A stretch of 8,785 nucleotides of DNA from Fimbriimonadaceae bacterium (GCA_014380605.1 JACMJO010000520.1:1-8785); one strand, 5' to 3'; counted from the stretch's first letter, positions 1 to 6,342 are shown. The notes: a model not told the origin generated them from the sequence alone. Numbers and translations are program-made.

Positions 1-492
1 ACCGCTGCCAAGCTCAACGCCACCTATCCTCAGTACTTGGCGCATGCCGACAACGCGGGAACCATTTCGATGACCCTGCCCACCGGTCAATCCCCCATCA
101 ATGCGATGAGCCAGATCGAGCATGTACGGGTCATGAGCGACGCTCAGGCGACGATTGTGATTGACGAGAAGACGGGCACGATCGTCTTCGGAGCAAACGT
201 AAAAGTCGGCCCGGCGGCCATCGCTCAGGGAAGTCTCAACGTGAGGATTGATACGGTCTTCGATGTGAGCCAACCCAAGCCTTTTTCTCGAGGCGAAACG
301 GTTATTGTGCCGACCTCGACAATCACCGTTGACGAAAAGACTGCTCAAGTCGCGACACTAGCGCCCAATACCACCGTGCAGGACTTGGCGAAGATGTTCC
401 AGGCGCTTCAATTGAAGCCCAAGGACATCATCTCCATCCTCCGAGCCCTTCGCACTCAAGGCGCCCTCAAGGCAAGGATTATCTCGCAATGA
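1..492 (+). CDS. flgI: Flagellar P-ring protein FlgI, C-terminal part (5' truncated by window edge)
   Basis: This is the last 163 residues of FlgI, which assembles in the periplasm into the P ring, the bushing around the flagellar rod in the peptidoglycan layer. The frame is open from base 1, so the true start lies upstream; the TTG at 37 is internal. FlgI is usually about 360 residues, so roughly the last 45 percent is present. Recognisable family segments are the VVIDEKTGTIV-like stretch (here TIVIDEKTGTIVFG, about residues 53-66), the AIAQGSLNV segment, the VSQPKPF segment, and the C-terminal DIISILRALRTQGALKARI, closely like the proteobacterial end. A P ring implies an outer-membrane cell envelope. 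The stop overlaps the next start (ATGA at 489-492), indicating translational coupling. Identification is confident from motif order. Confidence 0.93.
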   Translation, partial: TAAKLNATYPQYLAHADNAGTISMTLPTGQSPINAMSQIEHVRVMSDAQATIVIDEKTGTIVFGANVKVGPAAIAQGSLNVRIDTVFDVSQPKPFSRGETVIVPTSTITVDEKTAQVATLAPNTTVQDLAKMFQALQLKPKDIISILRALRTQGALKARIISQ

Positions 493-896
493 GCATAGAT
501 ATCCAAAGCATTGGGCGAAACGTGGAAATCGCCAAAAAGGTAGAGCCGGAACTGGCGAAGCTCAAGAAGGCAACCGAAGGGTTCGAGGCGATCTTTCTCA
601 AGAAGCTCTTCAGCCAAATGAGGTCGAGCGTCAAAGAAACCCAGTTTGGCCAGACACTGGGCAAAGAGATTTACGACGACATGTTCAACGAGGCGATGGC
701 CAACGCTGCCGCCAAGTCGAAGACGCTTGGAATGGGAGACATGCTGTTCAAACAGTTTGCACCCCGGATCGTAAACGGCATCGCCTACCAAGAGATGCGC
801 AAGAAAACCTCAAACAGTTTGATTACCAACACAGACGATCTAATCGGTCGTGAGAAGCTTGGGCAGGCTGCCCAAGCCACCAACAAAAAACCATGA
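489..896 (+). CDS. flgJ: Rod-binding protein, FlgJ N-terminal domain type, no muramidase domain
   Basis: This 135-residue protein matches the rod-binding domain of FlgJ, the periplasmic protein that caps and helps build the flagellar rod. The diagnostic region is about residues 25-85: KKATEGFEAIFLKKLFSQMR followed by a GKEIYDDMFNEAMA stretch and a MGDMLFKQF segment, as in the FlgJ N-terminal family. Proteobacterial FlgJ is about 310 residues because it carries a C-terminal peptidoglycan hydrolase; that part is absent here, and the tail after residue 110 is short, polar and unlike an enzyme. Peptidoglycan cutting for the rod must therefore come from another protein. The start overlaps the flgI stop, with AAGGA at 474-478 as ribosome binding site. 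The stop overlaps the flgN start, again as ATGA. The position after flgI is the normal one for this gene. Confidence 0.86.
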   Translation: MSIDIQSIGRNVEIAKKVEPELAKLKKATEGFEAIFLKKLFSQMRSSVKETQFGQTLGKEIYDDMFNEAMANAAAKSKTLGMGDMLFKQFAPRIVNGIAYQEMRKKTSNSLITNTDDLIGREKLGQAAQATNKKP

Positions 897-1363
897 AAAC
901 ACGTGAACTGCAACAACTATGGTGGGATTGGCTCAGCACATCTGAGCGACTCCTCCGATCGCTCTACGAACAGACGGCGGCCCTTACGCTTCGCGACGTC
1001 GCGAGAGTGGAAAGGATCCAGCCCGAACTGGACCAAATGATGTCGAGGCTCCGAGAGCTTGACAGCGAGGCCGTGACGCTTGCCCATAAGCTGGCCGGAG
1101 AGTTGGGAACCGAACCCAGCCTTCGAAGTTTGGTGAGCGTGCTTGAAAAAGCCGAAGCACAAGCCCTGCAAGGACTCGGAAACCGCGTTACCGTAGCCGC
1201 GCGCAACGTTCAAGAAGTGCTTAAGAAGAATCGGACCCTCATCGAAAACGAAATGACCTACATCAATGGCTCGATGACCCTCGTTGCCAAAGCCGCTGTC
1301 CATGCCAAGGGTCCATTTTCGGCAATAAAGACCGACTCTGTATTGGTGGATCAAGCCGCCTAG
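893..1363 (+). CDS. flgN: FlgN-family flagellar export chaperone (probable)
   Basis: This 156-residue, mostly helical, charged protein is probably FlgN, the cytoplasmic chaperone that holds the hook-junction proteins FlgK and FlgL before export. The evidence is partly positional, because it lies directly before flgK and flgL as in Bacillus and enteric operons. The sequence also fits: it starts with a WWDWLSTSERLLRSLYEQTAAL helix, continues with long heptad-like helices (about residues 30-115), and has the NRTLIENEMTYINGSM segment (about 114-129) that resembles the conserved C-terminal FlgN region (N..ll.....yi). FlgN proteins are poorly conserved, so confidence is moderate. There is no clear Shine-Dalgarno sequence before 893; translation is probably coupled to the upstream gene through the ATGA overlap. 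No flgM (anti-sigma factor) gene is seen beside it, unlike the Bacillus order. Confidence 0.72.
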   Translation: MKTRELQQLWWDWLSTSERLLRSLYEQTAALTLRDVARVERIQPELDQMMSRLRELDSEAVTLAHKLAGELGTEPSLRSLVSVLEKAEAQALQGLGNRVTVAARNVQEVLKKNRTLIENEMTYINGSMTLVAKAAVHAKGPFSAIKTDSVLVDQAA

Positions 1364-1372
1364 GAGATAACG

Positions 1373-2752
1373 ATGCCCGGAGCATTTCATGGACTCAATA
1401 TGGCCTCCAACGCCTTGCGCGCGTTTCAACGCGCGCTCGACGTCACTGGCCACAATATCTCGAACGTCAATACGGTTGGCTACACCCGACAATCGATCGA
1501 GTTTAGGGACAACGACCCCACCAAGTTTTGGAGCGGCGGCGTCCATTCGCTTGGCAATGGCGTGAGCATCTCGTCGGTCAACCGAATTCGGGACGCCTTC
1601 CTAGAACAACGCAAGATTCAGGCTACCGGCGACACGGGGAAGTACCTTCAGATGGCGGATGGCTTGCGCAACGTTCAGGCCCTCTTCCTCGAGCCTGGCG
1701 GGAGCGGCATCGCGGATGCGATGGATAAGTTCTTCAACGCGTGGTCGTCTCTGGCATCCAATCCAAACGAGCCTACCGCTCGAATGCAAGTTCAACAAGC
1801 GGGCGTTACTCTTGCGAATCGTGTCAAGACAACCTACTTGGCGCTCCAAGACCAATCAACCTTTACCAATGAGGCGATCACCGACACCCTAAACCAGGTT
1901 CAGAACCTTTCTCGGCAGGTTGCCGATCTGAACGGACAGATCCGCCAGAAACAGGCGGAGGGCATGGAGCCGAACGACCTGAAGGATATGCGCGACCAGG
2001 CGGTCCGCGACCTGGGGCAACTGGTCGACATCCATACCTTTGAGCAACCCGACGGGACCATGAGCGTCTTCATGAACCAGCTCACCTTGGTCGATAGCGC
2101 GGGCGCGGTTCCGACTCCGATGACGTTTAACACTGCTTTGGGCACGATCTCCGATGCAAGTGGAACCTTCGATGTCAGAAGCGGCAAGCTACGCGCGCTT
2201 TTCGAGTCAGCCGAACAGATCAAAACGTATCAAGGCAATCTGGATTCGCTGGCGAATGAGCTTCGTACCCAGGTCAATTCCGTCCATACGGCCGGCATCA
2301 ACCCCCTCGGCAACACCGGCGTTCGGTTCTTCAATGATTCTCTTCCGCAATCGGGAGCGATCGACTTCAACCTAGACCCCGTCGTCGCTGCAGATCCGCG
2401 TGCGATCGTGAGCAGCGTCACTGGTGTCGCTGGCGATGGTGGACTTGCTCTGTCGTTGAGCCGACTTCGGGACCAGAGCCAAGCCTCTTTAGGCAACACC
2501 ACCTTCGGGCGCTACTTCGACAACATGGTTTCCGACATTGGCCGCAAGACCGAGTATTTCGAGGCCCAGGTCAGCACCCAGCAGGCGATGAACGAGCAGA
2601 TCGACAACCAAATACAAAGCGTAAGCGGCGTTTCCTTGGATGACGAGATGGCCAACATGCTCAGATTCCAAAGAAGCTATCAAGCCGCGGCTAAAGCCCT
2701 CACCATCTTCGACCAAGTTGCCGAAGATTTAATTAACATGGTCCGCCGGTAG
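1373..2752 (+). CDS. flgK: Flagellar hook-associated protein 1 FlgK (HAP1)
   Basis: FlgK forms the first of the two junction layers between hook and filament and is exported through the flagellar type III channel. The 459-residue product has both hallmark ends. The N terminus carries GLNMASNALRAFQRALDVTG followed by HNISNVNTVGYTRQ (the flagellar rod/hook basal motif, about residues 6-42). The C terminus carries SGVSLDDEMANMLRFQRSYQ then AAAKALTIFDQVAEDLINMV (about 417-457). The central GMEPNDLKDMRDQAVRDLGQLVDI segment is also typical. Enteric FlgK is near 547 residues, so the variable outer domain is smaller here. The ribosome binding site AGGAG (1362-1366) overlaps the flgN stop codon, and the ATG at 1373 follows at a good distance. 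It is followed by flgL after 15 bases. Confidence 0.97.
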   Translation: MPGAFHGLNMASNALRAFQRALDVTGHNISNVNTVGYTRQSIEFRDNDPTKFWSGGVHSLGNGVSISSVNRIRDAFLEQRKIQATGDTGKYLQMADGLRNVQALFLEPGGSGIADAMDKFFNAWSSLASNPNEPTARMQVQQAGVTLANRVKTTYLALQDQSTFTNEAITDTLNQVQNLSRQVADLNGQIRQKQAEGMEPNDLKDMRDQAVRDLGQLVDIHTFEQPDGTMSVFMNQLTLVDSAGAVPTPMTFNTALGTISDASGTFDVRSGKLRALFESAEQIKTYQGNLDSLANELRTQVNSVHTAGINPLGNTGVRFFNDSLPQSGAIDFNLDPVVAADPRAIVSSVTGVAGDGGLALSLSRLRDQSQASLGNTTFGRYFDNMVSDIGRKTEYFEAQVSTQQAMNEQIDNQIQSVSGVSLDDEMANMLRFQRSYQAAAKALTIFDQVAEDLINMVRR

Positions 2753-2767
2753 TGCGGAAACTAGAGC

Positions 2768-3652
2768 ATGAGAATTAGCACCGCCTACCAGTTCGAGTCT
2801 TACACCAGCGATATTCGCTTGGCGCAAGAGCGGATGGCGATCGCTGGTCGGCAGGTAAGCACCGGCAAGCGGTTAGAGAAACCAAGCGACGATCCGTTGG
2901 GTACGTCGCGCATGCTGACGATGCGCAGCTACAAGGCCGCTACCGAGCAGTACTCGAAGAACCTGCAAGTTGCCAAAGGAGTTTTGGGTTACACCGAGGA
3001 TTCCTTGGGAAGCCTCCACGATGGCGTCAAGCGCGCATACGCCCTCGCCGTCCAAGGGGCAAACTCGGCCACTGACCAAACCGGCCGCAATGCAATGGCT
3101 CAAGAGATCACCGAGATTCAGTCTCGATTGGTGCAGATCGCGAATACTCGCGGTCCATCGGGGCAGTTCATCTTTGCCGGGCAAGACAATGGATCGACTC
3201 CCTACATTGTCAGCGGAGCGACTATCACCTTTAACGGCGACGGCAACCCAGTTCTCGTCGAGGTCAGTCCTTCGGAAACGATGCAGGTCAACTCGCTCGG
3301 CGAACCCATGTTTAGCGATATCTACAACAAGCTGGAAACGCTCAAAAATAACCTGTTAGGCGGCAATGTGGGCGCCATCAGCGGGGTGAGCATTACCGAT
3401 ATGCAAACGGCGATGACGAATATCAACGCCGAGCGCGGCCAAGTCGGAGCAAAACTCCGCCAGGTCGACGAATACAACAACCAGTACACCAGGAGGGTGG
3501 ACGACCTAACTCAGGGAATCTCCGACATAGAGGAAGTCGATGTTTCCCAAGCGATCATGAGCTATCAGCTCGCTCAAACGGCTTACGAGGCCGCGTTGAG
3601 GGTGGCCAGTCAGGGCTACCAGCTGAGTCTGATGGACTTCATCCAAGGTTGA
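2768..3652 (+). CDS. flgL: Flagellar hook-associated protein 3 FlgL (HAP3)
   Basis: FlgL is the second hook-filament junction protein, related to flagellin and exported by the flagellar secretion system. The 294-residue product has the flagellin-type N-terminal helix region (MRISTAYQFESYTSDIRLAQ then RQVSTGKRLEKPSDDPLGTS, about residues 1-48). It also has the IANTRGPSGQFIFAGQDNGSTPY signature (about 127-149) and a C-terminal helix ending in AYEAALRVASQGYQLSLMDF. The length is close to the usual 300-317. FlgL is distinguished from flagellin by the IFAGQ segment and by its place right after flgK. The Shine-Dalgarno is weak (AGAG at 2763-2766), and a small stem TCCGC/GCGGA flanks the flgK stop codon just before it. 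The start ATG at 2768 gives the canonical MRIST beginning. It is probably cotranslated with flgK. Confidence 0.96.
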   Translation: MRISTAYQFESYTSDIRLAQERMAIAGRQVSTGKRLEKPSDDPLGTSRMLTMRSYKAATEQYSKNLQVAKGVLGYTEDSLGSLHDGVKRAYALAVQGANSATDQTGRNAMAQEITEIQSRLVQIANTRGPSGQFIFAGQDNGSTPYIVSGATITFNGDGNPVLVEVSPSETMQVNSLGEPMFSDIYNKLETLKNNLLGGNVGAISGVSITDMQTAMTNINAERGQVGAKLRQVDEYNNQYTRRVDDLTQGISDIEEVDVSQAIMSYQLAQTAYEAALRVASQGYQLSLMDFIQG

Positions 3653-3660
3653 TCTATCCA

Positions 3661-4119
3661 ATGACAATTTCAAACACTAGGTTCGGCGACATCGAATACT
3701 CTGCCGACGACATCATCACATTTACCGACGGCATCATCGGATTTCCTGAGAACAGTGAATTTCTATTGCTGAACCACAAGCCGAACACGCCTTTCCGGTG
3801 GCTACAAAGCCTCCAGGATCCGGCCCTCGCCTTTTTGGTGGCGTTCCCTGAGATCATCGTGCCGGGCTATTCGCCAGTTGTCGACGATTCCGTCGTGACA
3901 GAGCTGTCACTAAGTGAAGAGACGCCAAAACTGCTTCTCACCACGGTGACGATCCCAGCCGGCAAACCGAAGGAAATGACGACCAATTTGCTCGGTCCTA
4001 TCATTGTCAATGGCGCTACCATGCAAGCAAAGCAGGTGATCTTGACCGACGACGCGTATACTGTTAAACACCGGGTATTCGCCAGAAGCGAACGCGTAGC
4101 GGAAAAAGTTGCGGCCTAA
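3661..4119 (+). CDS. fliW: Flagellar assembly factor FliW (CsrA antagonist)
   Basis: FliW is a small cytoplasmic protein that binds either flagellin or CsrA. When flagellin is exported, free FliW sequesters CsrA and relieves its repression of flagellin mRNA. The product has the family pattern throughout: RFGDIEYSADDIITFTDGII then GFPE at the N terminus (about residues 7-30), PFRWLQSLQDPALAFLV in the middle, and a PGYSP segment. I start at the ATG at 3661 (152 residues). The TTG at 3649 in the same frame would add only LIYP, overlaps the flgL stop and has no ribosome binding site; family members usually begin a few residues before the TRFG segment. AAGG at 3645-3648 is the only Shine-Dalgarno candidate and lies 12 bases away, so initiation may depend on coupling with flgL. 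csrA follows immediately, the arrangement known from Bacillus. Confidence 0.95.
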   Translation: MTISNTRFGDIEYSADDIITFTDGIIGFPENSEFLLLNHKPNTPFRWLQSLQDPALAFLVAFPEIIVPGYSPVVDDSVVTELSLSEETPKLLLTTVTIPAGKPKEMTTNLLGPIIVNGATMQAKQVILTDDAYTVKHRVFARSERVAEKVAA

Positions 4120-4135
4120 AGGCCAAGACCTTTTT
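4103..4135 (+). promoter_or_regulatory. Nested inverted repeat across the fliW stop codon
   Basis: An inner stem GGCC (4113-4116) with loop TAAA, which contains the fliW stop, pairs perfectly with GGCC (4121-4124). An outer AAAAAG (4103-4108) can pair with CTTTTT (4130-4135). An alternative stem AAAGG (4118-4122) with CCTTT (4129-4133) also ends in a run of five T. It may be a weak intrinsic terminator or attenuator between fliW and csrA, or an RNA processing site. The T run is short and csrA follows 30 bases later, so full termination is unlikely. The function is inferred only from the pairing. Confidence 0.4.
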
Positions 4136-4142
4136 CGTGACC

Positions 4143-4156
4143 GGCCACGGAGGGCT
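4143..4156 (+). promoter_or_regulatory. csrA ribosome binding site in a small hairpin with an ANGGA loop
   Basis: The csrA Shine-Dalgarno GGAGG (4149-4153) lies 11 bases before the ATG at 4165. Bases 4143-4146 (GGCC) pair with 4153-4156 (GGCT, with one G-U pair), leaving the hexaloop ACGGAG at 4147-4152. CsrA proteins are known to bind GGA, best as ANGGA, in hairpin loops that overlap ribosome binding sites. This site therefore looks like an autoregulatory CsrA site. The stem is only four pairs, so the assignment is tentative. Confidence 0.45.
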
Positions 4157-4164
4157 TGTCGGGC

Positions 4165-4374
4165 ATGTTGGTGCTCACACGAAAACTACATCAGAGCATC
4201 GTAATTGGGGATCAGATCGAGGTCGTTGTGCTCGAGGTCCGAGGTGAACAAGTTCGCCTGGGCATCAAGGCGCCGAAAGACGTGACTGTTCATCGAAAAG
4301 AGATCTACGAGCAAATCCAGGAGGAGAACAAGAGTTCTTCGACGGTTCGCTTGGAGGATATCCCCGAGGGCTAG
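4165..4374 (+). CDS. csrA: Carbon storage regulator / translational regulator CsrA
   Basis: CsrA is a dimeric RNA-binding protein that blocks translation by covering GGA motifs at ribosome binding sites; next to fliW its main known target is flagellin mRNA. The 69-residue product begins with the canonical MLVLTRK and has IGDQIEV, VRLGIKAPKDV and VHRKEIYEQIQEEN. The RNA-contact residues L4, R6 and R44 are present. The IQEEN segment ending at N55 matches the Bacillus subtilis region where a change at N55 makes CsrA blind to FliW, so FliW control is likely intact. I chose ATG 4165 because it gives the universal MLVLTRK start and a good spacing to GGAGG. The in-frame TTG at 4156 would add MSG and sits one base from that site. 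An autoregulatory hairpin candidate lies directly upstream. Confidence 0.98.
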   Translation: MLVLTRKLHQSIVIGDQIEVVVLEVRGEQVRLGIKAPKDVTVHRKEIYEQIQEENKSSSTVRLEDIPEG

Positions 4375-4383
4375 AGGTTTTGG

Positions 4384-4830
4384 ATGAATCTGCGTGAGCG
4401 TTACAAACCCATCGCGCAGGCTTCCAATATGCTTGTCATCAGCAGCTTTTTTGTGCTGGTGGTGTTGCTCGCTACCAACAACGGACTTGCCCTTGTCAAT
4501 GTAGCCGTCGGTAGCGCGATCATTCTCATTGCCAACATGCTGTTTGTTGGCGCTGGAATGCTGGCTCCAGGTTTGGTAGAGCAGGGCAAGATCGTCTTTC
4601 CGCTCAACATAACGCTTCCCTTGGTCTATTCAGGCTGGGGAGCGGTTGTCACCTACCTTTCCTGGCGCATCGGCAGTCCGCTTGAGCCGACGATGGAAGT
4701 CTTCCGTCGCTTTGCCGATTTATTTGAACGGAGCGATATGATCTGGTTTCCCGTCGTTCAATTCGCGGTGATGACGGTGGCGGTCGTCACGAACTCAAAG
4801 GCGCCTGCCGAGAGTGTAGACTCAACTTAA
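4384..4830 (+). CDS. Unrecognised membrane protein with four predicted transmembrane helices
   Basis: I do not recognise this 148-residue protein. It has four hydrophobic stretches long enough to span the membrane: about residues 16-34, 37-61, 72-94 and 119-136. The N terminus MNLRERYKP is positively charged and probably cytoplasmic. A polar segment between helices 3 and 4 (about 97-117, EPTMEVFRRFADLFERSD) probably lies on the outer side and could form an amphipathic helix. No catalytic motif is visible. The start ATG at 4384 follows AGAGG (4373-4377), which overlaps the csrA stop codon. The stop TAA shares a base with the ribF start (TAATG at 4828-4832). It is therefore an operon member between csrA and ribF. 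A flagellar, envelope or flavin-transport role would be a guess from position only. Confidence 0.78.
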   Translation: MNLRERYKPIAQASNMLVISSFFVLVVLLATNNGLALVNVAVGSAIILIANMLFVGAGMLAPGLVEQGKIVFPLNITLPLVYSGWGAVVTYLSWRIGSPLEPTMEVFRRFADLFERSDMIWFPVVQFAVMTVAVVTNSKAPAESVDST

Positions 4831-5747
4831 TGCAGGTTCATTTTGGCGAAGAGCTATTGCGCGCTGAGTGGACGGACGCAGTGGGTTGCCTTGGAACCTT
4901 TGACGGCGTTCATCTGGGCCATCAACAAGTCATCTCGACCGCTGTTTCGCGAGCCAGAGAAAAGGGTCTGCCATGTGTGCTCATCACCTTCGACCGGCAC
5001 CCCGCTGCAGTCCTAGCTCCCGAGAAATGCCCTAAGGCAATAGCACCGTTATCTTCGAATCTGAAGGCGTTTGAGTCGCTTGGCGTTTCCGTGGCATTGA
5101 TCCTTCCTTTCACCCAATCCCTCAGCGAGACAACTGCCCAAGCCTTTCTCGACGAAGTCTTTATCGGCGAGGCTAAGACGAGGCATCTGGTGGTGGGCCA
5201 TGACTTCGCTTTCGGCAAGGGTCGAGAAGGGACTACCGATTGGCTCCAGGCGAAAATAGATACTGAGATCGTCCCTCCTTTTGAAATGGATGGCCAGAGG
5301 GTCAGCAGTAGCGCGATCCGCCGATCAATTGAAGTAGGGGACATGATTCCAGCTAAAAAGTGGCTTGGTCGCCCTTTCTCCCTCAATGGAATCGTCGTTG
5401 CTGGCCAGCGTTTGGGTCGTCAACTCGGCTTTCCAACCGTTAATCTGGCTCGATCCTACGACGGCGTGGTGCCCCAGGACGGGATCTACTCCGGATTCGC
5501 GCATACATCTTTGGGAGGTTTTAGAGCGGCGATTAGCATTGGTATGAGACCAACGGTGGATGGCAACCACCGAACCATCGAAGCCTATCTCCTCAACTAC
5601 CCTGGAACAGAGATTTACGGGACCTCGGTAGATTTGGAGTTCTATCGACGACTTAGAAATGAAGAGAGGTTTGATTCGCTCGACGACCTAAAAATCCAAA
5701 TGGCCCGGGACGTTGAGGCTGTTGCAAACGACATCGCGTTGCGCTAA
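4830..5747 (+). CDS. ribF: Bifunctional riboflavin kinase / FAD synthetase RibF
   Basis: RibF makes FMN from riboflavin and ATP, then adenylylates FMN to FAD, in the cytoplasm. The 305 residues match the usual length and both domains are visible. The N-terminal nucleotidyltransferase has GTFDGVHLGHQ (22-32, HxGH-type nucleotide motif), TFDRHP (53-58), the VVGHDFAFGKGREG segment (about 120-133) and VSSSAIRR (about 159-166). The C-terminal kinase has GRPFSLNGIVVAGQRLGRQL followed by GFPTVNL near residue 200, then DGIYSG, SIGMRPTVDG and IEAYLLNY near residue 250, where the catalytic glutamate is expected. The end RNEERFDSLDDLKIQMARDV is typical. The start ATG overlaps the previous stop by one base, with no strong ribosome binding site, so translation is probably coupled. 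Flavin synthesis is a housekeeping function with no direct flagellar link. Confidence 0.97.
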   Translation: MQVHFGEELLRAEWTDAVGCLGTFDGVHLGHQQVISTAVSRAREKGLPCVLITFDRHPAAVLAPEKCPKAIAPLSSNLKAFESLGVSVALILPFTQSLSETTAQAFLDEVFIGEAKTRHLVVGHDFAFGKGREGTTDWLQAKIDTEIVPPFEMDGQRVSSSAIRRSIEVGDMIPAKKWLGRPFSLNGIVVAGQRLGRQLGFPTVNLARSYDGVVPQDGIYSGFAHTSLGGFRAAISIGMRPTVDGNHRTIEAYLLNYPGTEIYGTSVDLEFYRRLRNEERFDSLDDLKIQMARDVEAVANDIALR

Positions 5748-5760
5748 CGTCTAGAGAGAT

Positions 5761-6285
5761 ATGAAGAAACCCATTCTGATCGTCGCCGCCATCCTCGTCG
5801 TACTCGTTGGCGTTCGCGTGATCATGAGCCTTGGGGCGCCGGACGACAGGAAGCTGGTCCGCGAGGCTCTTGCCGAATCCATCAAAGCAAGTAAAGAAGG
5901 CAGGCCCGGGGGAGTGATGGACAAGATCTCGGACAAACTGACCGTCAACAACGAGAGATTCAACAAGGGTTCCATCGGAAACTGGATTCGAGACATGAAG
6001 CCGGACGTCGAGGTGCTGAAGCAAGACCCCGTAATCATCGGTGAAGAAGCGCAGATCACGTCTCCCGTCCGAGTGAAACTCTCGATGCCGATCGGTACGG
6101 GGTCCGCTTTCGACCAAACCATCGAGGGTGTGACGCTTGTCTTTGCCAAGGAATCTGCCATGGATTGGCTAGTCATCCCAACCACCAAGTGGCGCCTCAA
6201 GGAAGTCAAACTGCCGGACGACGTCATGTCGCAGTTCAGCGCGGGGCTAGGCAACTTTGGGGGCTTGGGCAGCTTCGGACTCTAG
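5761..6285 (+). CDS. Unrecognised protein with N-terminal signal anchor
   Basis: This 174-residue protein is not recognised. It opens with MKKPILIVAAILVVLVGVRV (about residues 1-22), a short basic end followed by one hydrophobic helix and no evident cleavage site, so it is probably anchored in the inner membrane with its body outside. After the anchor comes a helix (about 28-50), then alternating hydrophobic strands ending in WLVIPTTKWRLKEVKLPD (about 136-153). That pattern resembles NTF2/SnoaL-like folds, but this is only an impression. The C terminus is glycine- and phenylalanine-rich (FSAGLGNFGGLGSFGL, 159-174). ATG 5761 is preceded by a weak AGAGAG (5753-5758), 13 bases after ribF, so it is likely cotranscribed. 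The stop is followed within three bases by a heptamer repeat array. Confidence 0.77.
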   Translation: MKKPILIVAAILVVLVGVRVIMSLGAPDDRKLVREALAESIKASKEGRPGGVMDKISDKLTVNNERFNKGSIGNWIRDMKPDVEVLKQDPVIIGEEAQITSPVRVKLSMPIGTGSAFDQTIEGVTLVFAKESAMDWLVIPTTKWRLKEVKLPDDVMSQFSAGLGNFGGLGSFGL

Positions 6286-6287
6286 GA

Positions 6288-6342
6288 AGTTCCGAGTTCC
6301 GAGTTCCGAGTTCCGAGTTCCGAGTTCCGAGTTCCGAGTTCC
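6288..6342. repeat. Heptanucleotide tandem repeat, unit AGTTCCG, about 7.9 copies
   Basis: Seven perfect copies of AGTTCCG run without interruption from 6288 to 6336. An eighth copy is complete except for its last base (AGTTCC, then A) to 6342. The array starts two bases after the stop codon of the upstream gene, so it is non-coding on this reading. The unit is not a multiple of three, so any overlapping frame cycles through a 7-codon pattern on either strand; such open frames here are artefacts of the repeat. Exact identity between copies suggests recent expansion or slippage. Heptamer arrays of this type are known in cyanobacteria (STRR sequences); kinship is not claimed. Confidence 0.97.

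Noticed and set aside
917..1546. Long minus-strand open frame (209 codons) opposite flgN and flgK
   Set aside because: It runs antisense to two well-identified genes, has no family resemblance and no ribosome binding site; it is a by-product of codon bias on the other strand.
2741..2759. Small hairpin TCCGC/GCGGA around the flgK stop codon
   Set aside because: It has only five pairs with a seven-base loop inside an operon; too weak to list as a regulatory site without conservation data.
6288..6342. Possible CRISPR array
   Set aside because: Units are 7 bases, directly adjacent and without spacers; no cas genes are present.
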